A stretch of 64,000 bases of DNA from Shewanella aestuarii (GTDB taxonomy: Bacteria > Pseudomonadota > Gammaproteobacteria > Enterobacterales > Shewanellaceae). The notes beneath the pieces were generated by a model. It was given only the letters and a program-made list of their open reading frames with translations. It did not search any database and had not been told where the DNA came from. The stretch is from contig NZ_CP050313.1 of the NCBI RefSeq assembly GCF_011765625.1, positions 1,050,501 to 1,114,500 on the forward strand, read 5' to 3'. This document shows positions 28,970-35,164 of this stretch, piece by piece. Positions within the stretch are counted from its first letter, which is position 1, and each line of letters starts with the position of its first letter. A program made the translations under genes and the position numbers.

Positions 28970-29236
28970 TTAGGAAAAATGCTGCGCTGTGTTCAATCTA
29001 AATTCAGGCTTGATGCCAAGATTAACAACGGGCTTCACCTTTGAGCGCATATCAAGCAGGATTTCTTTGTAATCGCTTTTCAAATGCCGGTGCTCTGCTG
29101 GGATCCATCCTGAATAAGTAAACCCACCAAAGCGGGCTAACCACTGATAAGGCTTCATGCGATAACTAGCGACAATTGCTTGGCAATAAAAGTTTACTTC
29201 AAACTCTGAATTTTCTGCGTTTTCATCAGATCGCAT
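28970..29236 (-). CDS. Element protein of unknown function, 88 residues
   Basis: The ATG at 29236 has an AAGGGG box six bases upstream and is preferred to a longer frame that starts inside the preceding gene. The product begins MRSDENAENSEFEVNFYCQA and has a compact, aromatic-rich middle (YQWLARFGGFTYSGWIP) and basic C-terminal half. No recognised domain. Last gene of the five-gene cassette at the tRNA end of the element. Confidence 0.6.
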   Translation of the reverse strand: MRSDENAENSEFEVNFYCQAIVASYRMKPYQWLARFGGFTYSGWIPAEHRHLKSDYKEILLDMRSKVKPVVNLGIKPEFRLNTAQHFS

Positions 29237-29246
29237 TGCTTGCCCC

Positions 29247-29417
29247 TTAGTAAAAATCTTCGAGCGGTCGGTATTTTTCACGCCAATCAACACCAGGATT
29301 GTGAGCATTCATAAATTCGACGTATTCAGATTCATTTTTGAATTGGTGCCACTGCGGATAAACAAGTTTTTTATCGCTTTTCAGGTTTTCTAGGCGCTTA
29401 ACTAGACTCGATTTCAT
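29247..29417 (-). CDS. Element small protein, 56 residues
   Basis: A 56-codon frame from ATG at 29417, closely spaced between its neighbours (5 and 10 bp). It begins MKSSLVKRLENLKSDKKLVY and continues with aromatic and acidic residues (PQWHQFKNESEYVEFMNAHN). Its start resembles that of the 85-residue neighbour (K-x-L-x-x-RLE-x-[IL]), which suggests the two are old duplicates. Function unknown. Confidence 0.55.
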   Translation of the reverse strand: MKSSLVKRLENLKSDKKLVYPQWHQFKNESEYVEFMNAHNPGVDWREKYRPLEDFY

Positions 29418-29422
29418 AATCA

Positions 29423-29680
29423 TCACCAGCCGTTTGTTAGCATATCCGCTCGATACGCCTCATATGTTTCAAATTCAGGGTTAAGCCCGTGCAACTTGCC
29501 AAGATAAAAATAGCTTTCCCACGAAATAGCGCCCGTATGGATCAAGTGATAATACTCAGCGTTAAAAATATCCTCTGGCGTTTGCTCGCCACCTCCCCAA
29601 TCATCGAAATGATCAATGATCACACAAGAACGGTTTTCAATTTGCTCCAATCGCTGAAGTAGGTTTTTGTTACTGCGCAT
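29423..29680 (-). CDS. Element small protein, 85 residues
   Basis: Starts MRSNKNLLQRLEQIENRSCV; acidic and Trp/Tyr-rich after that (DHFDDWGGGEQTPEDIFNAE, SWESYFYLGKLHGLNPEFE). The ATG overlaps the stop of the preceding 95-residue gene, so translation is coupled. The first 15 residues resemble the 56-residue neighbour. No domain recognised; the strong negative charge would suit a protein-binding role. Confidence 0.6.
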   Translation of the reverse strand: MRSNKNLLQRLEQIENRSCVIIDHFDDWGGGEQTPEDIFNAEYYHLIHTGAISWESYFYLGKLHGLNPEFETYEAYRADMLTNGW

Positions 29681-29957
29681 TTTCTAGTGCTCGCAAGCGT
29701 TCATCAAATTCAGTGATTTCTTTTAGCCGCGCCTCAATCAGCTTGCCGTCTAATGAATCGCTTTGAGTGACAGGTTTTAAGCTTGGGTAAACCCTATCAA
29801 GAACAAACTTAATGGCTACCATGTCGCCCTCTAATACCTTCCCTTCAAGCTGTTTGATTGCTTCTTTACTTAGGGATTTAGGCAACAAAGAGCGCTTATT
29901 TTTTGCCCCAACTGGGCGACCTCTCGCCCGTTTATTTCCAGCTTCAAATTCAGGCAT
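29670..29957 (-). CDS. Small terminase-like or DNA-binding element protein, 95 residues
   Basis: The N-terminus has the GRPVGAKNKRS motif (residues ~13-23), the Gly-Arg-Pro-x-Gly-x-x-Asn-Lys pattern common in phage proteins beside small terminase subunits (DUF5681-like). A short helical body follows (EAIKQLEGKVLEGDMVAIKFVLDRV) and a charged C-terminal helix (ARLKEITEFDERLRALENAQ). If it is a small terminase, it could direct packaging of the element by a helper phage. That is inference; no packaging site has been proven. Confidence 0.5.
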   Translation of the reverse strand: MPEFEAGNKRARGRPVGAKNKRSLLPKSLSKEAIKQLEGKVLEGDMVAIKFVLDRVYPSLKPVTQSDSLDGKLIEARLKEITEFDERLRALENAQ

Positions 29958-29978
29958 AATAAAAATCCCGTTAAATTA

Positions 29979-30632
29979 TTATTCGGTTTCTTGCTCGCTT
30001 TCTTCGGCTGCTTCTTCGACTGCTTCATCGTTCAAGATGCCTGCAATCTTCTGTTCGTTTCCGTTGGCTGAAAACTTTATTTCATTGTAACCGTGGGCAG
30101 CGTCTAGCGTTGATTTCAGGCGAATTAGGGTATCAATAGCCTTTTCCGTTTCTTCAACTTCTGCAAACTGGGCTGGTGCTGCATGCTTGCGCAAAGTGTT
30201 GACCTGCTCTCGGCTTAGACCACCAAAAACACCTGCATCAGTTGATGTCAAAATTCTTGCCGCACTTGCTGACTGGCAACCAATCTCAAATAATTGATTT
30301 GCTGTTTTGCCAGCTAACATTCCCGCAATGGCTAAATCTGTATGTGTTGCTTTTGAAGCCTGCTCGAGTTTGTCTTGCTGAGAGGCAAGCTTGCTCAATA
30401 ACTGATTCGATGCCGCTTGCATTTCTCGTGTAACACTTTCATTTGCCGTTTGGATTTTTTTCTGAACAGCTTTTTTATCCATCGATGAGGTTTTTTGCCA
30501 ATCGAGCATTGATAGCTTGCTCATCAGGCTCTCATAGTTACTTGCGGATAGCTCAATGTTCTTAAATGCTAGCGAGTTGTTTAATCGCTGAGAAATCTTC
30601 ACCTGACCAACTAAATCAGAAATGCTTTTCAT
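29979..30632 (-). CDS. Element protein of unknown function, 217 residues
   Basis: Largely helical: residues ~50-120 look like a coiled coil (KKAVQKKIQTANESVTREMQ, LLSKLASQQDKLEQASKATH), then a Ser/Ala-rich part with GVFGGLSREQVNTLRKHA, and a very acidic tail (NDEAVEEAAEESEQETE). First gene of the cassette, with a 550-bp non-coding region upstream. No recognised domain; a structural, scaffold-like or helper-interfering role are all possible. Confidence 0.6.
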   Translation of the reverse strand: MKSISDLVGQVKISQRLNNSLAFKNIELSASNYESLMSKLSMLDWQKTSSMDKKAVQKKIQTANESVTREMQAASNQLLSKLASQQDKLEQASKATHTDLAIAGMLAGKTANQLFEIGCQSASAARILTSTDAGVFGGLSREQVNTLRKHAAPAQFAEVEETEKAIDTLIRLKSTLDAAHGYNEIKFSANGNEQKIAGILNDEAVEEAAEESEQETE

Positions 30633-30943
30633 AAAATTAACCCCGTTATTGAATGGCTTGATGCCTTTCTTGTTTATAAATTATACCACCCAGTATTTAT
30701 TTATTCGATTAAAACTTAATTTATTAATCGTTTTTATCAATTAGCGGGTTAGAACGGCCAATTGTGGGCGATCCACTTTGCGTTATCGGTTAAATAGGCG
30801 TTTCTATGTGAGTTCTGAGAAATGCTGCGGGTGTTTGTGCTGATTCGTGAAATGTCGTCACGTCATATTATCCCGCCATGAGATTTTGTATGGTGAATGA
30901 TTTACTGAACTTGGCTTTAATATTAAACAATCTGGAGAATTAA

Positions 30944-31065
30944 AAACCTTAGTGGTTTCTTAGTGTTTTTAAAGGTAGGAATTTCTATTTTTCAAATAGC
31001 CCAGAATCGGGCATTTCAAAGGCACTTATTGGTGCAATTAAAATAGCCTATTCCCCTATATGGGG
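30944..31065. repeat. Cluster of five short inverted repeats in the element's non-coding region
   Basis: Within 122 bp: AAACC/GGTTT (30944-30958), CTATTT/AAATAG (30985-30999), GCCC/GGGC (30999-31012), GCAC/GTGC (31022-31035), CCCC/GGGG (31053-31065). They lie between the initiator gene and the cassette (30633-31183), a stretch with no ORF. They could be terminators, a packaging or a replication site. Confidence 0.45.
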
Positions 31066-31082
31066 GGAGAATGGTGGGAGAA
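31065..31082 (-). promoter_or_regulatory. Internal pair of integrase-like sites in inverted orientation
   Basis: GGGAGAA at 31065-31071 and 31076-31082, 11 bp apart, is the reverse complement of the TTCTCCC repeat found at both element ends. Same spacing, opposite orientation, in the middle of the element. Confidence 0.4.
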
Positions 31083-31183
31083 AAATATGATTGTTTAAAT
31101 TTAAATCTCATTAAATCAGTCTATTGAGTTATCAGTTTTCTTCTGAACTCGACTAAAACAACTTAGGTGCAACTAAATTCTAC

Positions 31184-32023
31184 TCAAACTAATGTTTCTG
31201 CTAAAAGCTTTACAGCGTTGTTACTCCATTGCTCTGCAAAGCCTTCACTACTAAGAATCCCATCTCTTGCTAAGTCCTCCATCTCTGCACACATTAGCCA
31301 GCTAAGGTTTACTGGTTTGTCTCTTTTGAATACGTTTCTTTCTTGGTAGCGCCCATCAAGGAACTCTATAACCTGATTGCTGTTAGCAAAGCCTGCCAAT
31401 GTATCATTGCTTAACAATAGCTGAATTATTGAGGTGTTAGGCTGTTCTGGTATGTCCACATTCGTAACAAGCTCTGCCCACTGCCTTGCAACTTCATAAA
31501 ACTCGAAAACCATATCATCAGTTTCAATGCCTAAGTCTTGTGCTATTAACTTCCTTAGATGATTCTTGTAAAAAACATCGGCATCATTTTCAAATGATGT
31601 TGTAGTTAAAACTGTATTATTAATAACTTTGTTATGGTCTTTATTATTGGGTGACACTGGCGTCACCCCTCCCATGACATCTATGTCACCCCTAGGCATG
31701 ACATCTATGTCACCCCTCAAGATTGCAAGCGTGTTTTGGGTGGGTAGTAACTTTCTACTTGAACCTTTAACCGACTTTGATTGGTTCACATAAAGCCAGC
31801 CAAAGCGCTCAAGGTCTTTAATGTATCTTTGTATTTGTCTGGTGCTTTTCCCTAGTTTCTTAGCTAGGTAAGCATTGGAAGCGTGATAATCGCGATTTGC
31901 TTTGTAGTAAGAAATTGCTTTGCTAACAATCCACGCATGATATAAATCTAACCCACTTTGGATTACTGCCTGCTCGATTGATTCTGGAAGCCATGAACCT
32001 TTTTCAGTTTTACTTTCAGCCAT
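31184..32023 (-). CDS. Winged-helix replication initiator-like protein with internal iterons
   Basis: 279 residues. Residues ~10-95 are a helix-turn-helix/winged-helix domain like those of phage O-type initiators and plasmid Rep proteins (YLAKKLGKSTRQIQRYIKDL, then ERFGWLYV wing). Residues ~105-130 are a linker that contains the protein image of DNA repeats (RGDIDVMPRGDIDVMGG), followed by an Asn/Thr-rich AT-coded stretch (NNKDHNKVINNTVLTTTS) and a C-terminal helical domain. The layout matches lambda O, where the origin lies in the middle of the initiator gene. Probably starts replication of the excised element. An 11-bp inverted repeat precedes the start. Confidence 0.6.
   Translation of the reverse strand: MAESKTEKGSWLPESIEQAVIQSGLDLYHAWIVSKAISYYKANRDYHASNAYLAKKLGKSTRQIQRYIKDLERFGWLYVNQSKSVKGSSRKLLPTQNTLAILRGDIDVMPRGDIDVMGGVTPVSPNNKDHNKVINNTVLTTTSFENDADVFYKNHLRKLIAQDLGIETDDMVFEFYEVARQWAELVTNVDIPEQPNTSIIQLLLSNDTLAGFANSNQVIEFLDGRYQERNVFKRDKPVNLSWLMCAEMEDLARDGILSSEGFAEQWSNNAVKLLAETLV
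31600..31717. other. Putative replication origin: three palindromic iterons and AT-rich stretch
   Basis: Three 20-bp repeats at 31651-31670, 31674-31693 and 31698-31717. The last two are identical, with the perfect palindrome TGACATCTATGTCA; the first is TGACACTGGCGTCA. All end CACCCCT and are 23-24 bp apart, about two helical turns. On one side (31600-31650) lies a highly AT-rich stretch, as expected for a duplex-unwinding region. All of this is inside the initiator gene. Confidence 0.6.
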
Positions 32024-32044
32024 TGAAGTATTACTCTATCAAAT

Positions 32045-32086
32045 ATGGTTAGCGGCTTATGTCGCCAAACTTACACCGCTAACCAT
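32045..32086. promoter_or_regulatory. 11-bp inverted repeat upstream of the initiator gene
   Basis: ATGGTTAGCGG (32045-32055) and CCGCTAACCAT (32076-32086) are perfectly complementary across a 20-base spacer. It is 22 bp before the initiator start and after the 134-residue gene. It could be a repressor operator, an mRNA hairpin that sets Rep level, or a terminator (no clean T run on the minus strand). Confidence 0.5.
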
Positions 32087-32109
32087 GTTTTTATCCGAGG
32101 GCTTTGAGA

Positions 32110-32514
32110 CTACTTGTTCTCAAAGCCTTCTTGCTTTTCAGCGTTATAGATTGAATCATTTGCCGCCTGCTCATTGATTCGGTTGATAAGCCAATTCACG
32201 CCGCGCCACCTGATAGCATCCCTCAATATTCGATCAAGCTTCATGGTTTTTTTTGCGTAATAATGTGATTTTTCGGCTTCTATCTGCTCATCTCTGCAAT
32301 TGAAATAACGATGAATTTCAGAAGGCGGGATAAACCATACTGTATCTTTTGCTGATTCGTCACAGTCCCAAGGTATGAACGATTTTCTTAATTCATCCAT
32401 TACCCGGCTTTGTTGCTCCCCATTAGTTAAAAAAGTTATTTGCTCTGCTGTTAGGCGCTCTCCATTTAGAAGGCGACCTAATACTATTGAAACTCCATAA
32501 GATCGTTTACTCAT
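32110..32514 (-). CDS. Element protein of unknown function, 134 residues
   Basis: Begins MSKRSYGVSIVLGRLLNGER and is mostly charged and helical, with WFIPPSEIHRYFNCRDEQIE in the middle and DAIRWRGVNWLINRINEQA near the end. Its ATG overlaps the end of the decayed AlpA copy, so the two are coupled. Position between excisionase and initiator suggests a regulator or replication accessory; nothing in the sequence proves this. Confidence 0.6.
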   Translation of the reverse strand: MSKRSYGVSIVLGRLLNGERLTAEQITFLTNGEQQSRVMDELRKSFIPWDCDESAKDTVWFIPPSEIHRYFNCRDEQIEAEKSHYYAKKTMKLDRILRDAIRWRGVNWLINRINEQAANDSIYNAEKQEGFENK

Positions 32515-32674
32515 TTATGACCTCTCTAGTTAAGTCTGGGAATGTGTTTAACTCGCTGAGTTTATAGCGGATTAATCGACTAACAATGCTGGTGGTAAAG
32601 CAGTTAAGCAGCATCATTAATCCAACATTCATTTTCATCAATTCCATATAGGCTAGTGGATAATCAGCTTTCAT
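32507..32674 (-). pseudogene. Decayed duplicate of the alpA excisionase gene
   Basis: A 55-codon frame (start MKADYPLAYMELMKMNVGLM). Its second half (SRLIRYKLSELNTFPDLTRE) is clearly related to the end of the intact AlpA nearby (GRLVRYRLTDLNAFLDSRT), and the DNA of both still aligns over about 45 bp. The first half, which should hold the recognition helix, is unlike AlpA. A strong AAGGAG box serves a six-codon leader (MKITIE, 32675-32695) just before it. It overlaps the next gene's start. Either a remnant or a truncated regulator kept in use. Confidence 0.55.
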
Positions 32675-32804
32675 TTATTCGATAGTAATTTTCATAAAAC
32701 TCCTTAAAATCGGTAGTAAATTGGTAGAATTTATTAAGAAAATATTTTTAATTGAATAAAATTAATTACTTAAAAGTTAGGTTTTCTCCTTACAAGGGAT
32801 AAGC

Positions 32805-33005
32805 CTAGGCGGTTTTGGTTTGCGTTCTGCTATCTAGGAATGCGTTTAAATCGGTTAGCCTGTAGCGGACTAAGCGACCAACTTTTACAAAGGGGAGGTT
32901 GTATCTGCCGCAGCTCCTCCAGACTGTTAGAGTTCCCTCTGTTACGCCTAAATAAGCTGCTGCTTCTGAATTGTTTAGTAGATTTTGATTTTGCATAATA
33001 TTCAC
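32805..33005 (-). CDS. AlpA-family excisionase/regulator
   Basis: 66 residues (start GTG at 33005; an ATG at 32996 three codons on is equally good). MerR-like AlpA fold: LLNNSEAAAYLGVTEGTLTV with recognition helix, then the wing GRLVRYRLTDLNAFLDSR. AlpA/Xis proteins bend attachment-site DNA for excision and often control int. Upstream lies CATTAATGTGA (33047-33057), which occurs again beside attR (34901-34911), a likely binding site. Confidence 0.8.
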   Translation of the reverse strand: MNIMQNQNLLNNSEAAAYLGVTEGTLTVWRSCGRYNLPFVKVGRLVRYRLTDLNAFLDSRTQTKTA

Positions 33006-33046
33006 CCGTTGCTCTTGCTTAATGACTAGGATGAATCATATATTTT

Positions 33047-33057
33047 CATTAATGTGA
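33047..33057. promoter_or_regulatory. Candidate AlpA site upstream of alpA
   Basis: CATTAATGTGA, preceded by ATATAT a few bases before. An exact 11-bp match with the same ATATAT neighbour lies at 34901-34911 next to attR. Confidence 0.4.
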
Positions 33058-33093
33058 CAAATTAAGTTTTTAGAAATTAAATTCCTTAACTTA

Positions 33094-33543
33094 TTATTTT
33101 GTTGATTCCTTCATTTCTGATAATGCATTAAGCATGTCTGAGAGATTCTTGTTTTTATACAGTGCAAGATATGAATTTTTGAGCATGTTTCTTCTGATCA
33201 AATCTAAGCCTCTCTGGTCATCCTCAGGTGGCGCTAACATTTGACTAATTCGAGAATTGGTTACGCCCCAGTGGGCGGCAATGTCTAATTGGCTTCCGCC
33301 ACGCTCAATAATTGCTAACATCAAACCAATAGCATTTGAGTTTTTAAACTCGCTATCAACTTTACTACTCCATGGTTTCCCACCTTTTAAATACTTCTCA
33401 ACTCCACCAGCGATAAATTCAAGAAGGTGCTGAGGGACTTCATCACCGTCACGAACCATCTCGACAAATGTTTTTAGCGCCCAGTTTATTTCTGTGGCGC
33501 AAGTCGCTTCGTTTATCCCGTAGTGCTGTGGTTTTTGGCTCAC
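33094..33543 (-). CDS. Helix-turn-helix element protein, 149 residues
   Basis: The middle contains a helix-turn-helix-like stretch (SQLDIAAHWGVTNSRISQML, about 88-107), preceded by LEFIAGGVEKYLKGGKPW and followed by a basic helix (RGLDLIRRNMLKNSYLALYK). It starts 1 bp after the integrase stop, so it belongs to the int transcript. Likely a small transcription regulator of the element; not recognised further. Confidence 0.6.
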   Translation of the reverse strand: MSQKPQHYGINEATCATEINWALKTFVEMVRDGDEVPQHLLEFIAGGVEKYLKGGKPWSSKVDSEFKNSNAIGLMLAIIERGGSQLDIAAHWGVTNSRISQMLAPPEDDQRGLDLIRRNMLKNSYLALYKNKNLSDMLNALSEMKESTK

Positions 33544-33544
33544 T

Positions 33545-34831
33545 TTAAAGCCCTCCTAACAATTCTTTTCGTTGTTCCGGTGTAAGTGCCCTTAACTGTT
33601 CTTTTAATAGCTCAACGGCTGTTTGTGGCTCATTACTGATATGCTCAAGACCTGCGCGAACCTGACTTAAATCATGGTGTGCATAGGTGCGCTGTGTGAT
33701 CGCTATTGAGCTATGACCTAACGCCTTTTGAATGATGGCTAACTCTATGCCTGCTCTCGCCATTCTGGTGGCTGTAGAACGCCTTAAATCGTGAAAGGTT
33801 AGTCTTTGTGCTTTGTCGTCTGAATAAAGCCCTGCACGCTTTGTGACGCGCCTCCAGAATGAGCCCTGTCCTGTTTTTTCAACAACATGACCTAGTTTGC
33901 TGCGCTTATTAGGGAATACAAAAACCTCGCCTTGTTCAGCCTCTTGGCTTCTTCGGTTTAAGATTTCCATTGCTGCGGGGATAAGTGGCACAACTAAGCC
34001 TTTTTTAGATTTAGCCTTACTTGCTGGTATCGTCCAAATTCTTTGCTGCGGGTCTATTTCTTCCCATCTCAAAGACAAAACGCAGCTTTTACGCTGTCCT
34101 GTCAGCAAAGCGATTAATACAATGTCTTTAAAAACTTGTGGTTCTTCGTCCAGTGCTGCCAAAAGTCTGATTTCTTCCTCTTGAGTCAATACACGCTCTC
34201 TTGGCTGCTCTGCAAACTTTTTAGCTACGGCAAAATGATTGTCAGAAATAAGACCTTCTTTCTTTGCGTAGTTAAAGATTGATTTGATTTGAGTGAGGCA
34301 CTTGTTACTAATTGCAGGGCTCTTTGCCGTTTTTAGATCTGAAATAATTTTTCGAGCATCATCATTAGTGAGGTCTCGAACGTCTTTGTTTTTAAAAAAG
34401 GGCTTGGTGTGAAGTTTGAAAAGGGATTGAGCATCCTCAAGCGATTTAGGTCTACGCTCACCAGCTTTTATTCTGACTTGAAAATCAGCCTTATAGGCTG
34501 CAAACAAATCAGCATAAGTAAAGCTGTTAAGTCTGCGCTCTCTTATCGCGGCTTTTTCCTCATTAGGGTTTATCCCTTGGCGCATCAATTCTATATCATC
34601 AAGCGCTGCTTTTCGGGCTTGTTCCACAGTCATTTCGTCAGAACTACCGTAGCTAACAAAAACCTTTTTACCTTGAACGCGCTTTATTAAGTAAAAATAA
34701 CCATTGCCGTTAGTATTGGTTTTTAAATGTAGAGGTGGGACTTCAGTATCACCATAATAAGTGTTTTCGCGTCTCTCTCTGAGTTGCTTTATTAGCGTTT
34801 TAGTAAACTTGAACCTTTCTTTTTTAGTCAT
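33545..34831 (-). CDS. int: Tyrosine integrase of the tRNA-Arg element
   Basis: 428 residues from the ATG at 34831, which has GGGAG seven bases upstream; a longer frame from 34858 starts within the arm sites. N-terminal arm-binding domain, SAM-like core-binding domain (FTYADLFAAYKADFQVRIKA ... IFNYAKKEGLI) and catalytic domain (about 225-400). Catalytic residues: Arg in LLTGQRKSCVLSLRW, Lys in SKAKSKKGLVVPL, His-x-x-Arg in TFHDLRRSTATRMA, His in LGHSS and Tyr in RTYAHHD. It recombines attP with the 3' end of tRNA-Arg(CCT). It lies 130 bp from attR, as usual. Confidence 0.93.
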   Translation of the reverse strand: MTKKERFKFTKTLIKQLRERRENTYYGDTEVPPLHLKTNTNGNGYFYLIKRVQGKKVFVSYGSSDEMTVEQARKAALDDIELMRQGINPNEEKAAIRERRLNSFTYADLFAAYKADFQVRIKAGERRPKSLEDAQSLFKLHTKPFFKNKDVRDLTNDDARKIISDLKTAKSPAISNKCLTQIKSIFNYAKKEGLISDNHFAVAKKFAEQPRERVLTQEEEIRLLAALDEEPQVFKDIVLIALLTGQRKSCVLSLRWEEIDPQQRIWTIPASKAKSKKGLVVPLIPAAMEILNRRSQEAEQGEVFVFPNKRSKLGHVVEKTGQGSFWRRVTKRAGLYSDDKAQRLTFHDLRRSTATRMARAGIELAIIQKALGHSSIAITQRTYAHHDLSQVRAGLEHISNEPQTAVELLKEQLRALTPEQRKELLGGL

Positions 34832-34835
34832 ATTG

Positions 34836-34866
34836 ATCTCCCACTTATCTCCCACCAATCTCCCGC
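34836..34866 (+). promoter_or_regulatory. Integrase arm-type sites next to int (three)
   Basis: ATCTCCCAC (34836-34844), ATCTCCCAC (34847-34855) and ATCTCCCGC (34858-34866), each 11 bp apart. On the minus strand the first copy supplies the GGGAG ribosome-binding site of int, so bound integrase would block its own gene. Confidence 0.65.
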
Positions 34867-34880
34867 TAAAGGTAAATATA

Positions 34881-34920
34881 CATTAATTTTAATATATATC
34901 CATTAATGTGATTTTAATAT
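34881..34920. repeat. AT-rich direct repeats between int and attR, candidate AlpA sites
   Basis: CATTAATTTTAATATAT (34881-34897) and CATTAATGTGATTTTAATAT (34901-34920) are related direct repeats. The second contains the 11-bp motif also present upstream of alpA. The rest of 34867-35164 holds attR and no gene. Confidence 0.45.
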
Positions 34921-34994
34921 AAGTGGTTGATTTTATATATCAATATTTGTGGTTGTTAAGGTTGGTTAAAGTGGGTATATTAGGCGGGCTTATC

Positions 34995-35011
34995 CCCTGT
35001 GGGGAGACCAT
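34995..35011 (+). repeat. attR core
   Basis: CCCTGTGGGGAGACCAT, identical to the tRNA-Arg end at 28786-28802; marks the right end of the element. Confidence 0.9.
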
Positions 35012-35164
35012 ATAAAAAATTAAGCTTTAAGCTATCAATTACTTACAGCTTTGCTAAAAATTTTGTCCCACCTATAGACCACCTAAGCTTTCAATCTCAA
35101 GCATTTGATTTTAATTTTGGTTAGTTTTTTGAGTCTAACTTTGCCTTTGTATCAGTAAGTTAGA

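Larger units (their letters stand above)
28786..35011. mobile_element. 6.2-kb integrated element in tRNA-Arg(CCT), probable phage satellite
   Basis: The element is bounded by the 17-bp direct repeat CCCTGTGGGGAGACCAT at 28786-28802 (tRNA 3' end) and 34995-35011. All genes are on the minus strand: tyrosine integrase by attR, a helix-turn-helix protein, AlpA, a decayed AlpA copy, a 134-residue protein, an initiator with internal iterons, and a five-gene right-end cassette. It has integrase arm sites near both ends. There are no capsid, portal, tail, lysis, relaxase or mating genes. The size and content fit a phage-dependent satellite or a minimal mobilizable island; which helper it uses is unknown. 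Confidence 0.85.

Noticed and set aside
28970..35011. Toxin-antitoxin or restriction-modification cargo in the tRNA-Arg element
   Set aside because: None of the small proteins shows a toxin, antitoxin, nuclease or methylase motif that I can recognise.
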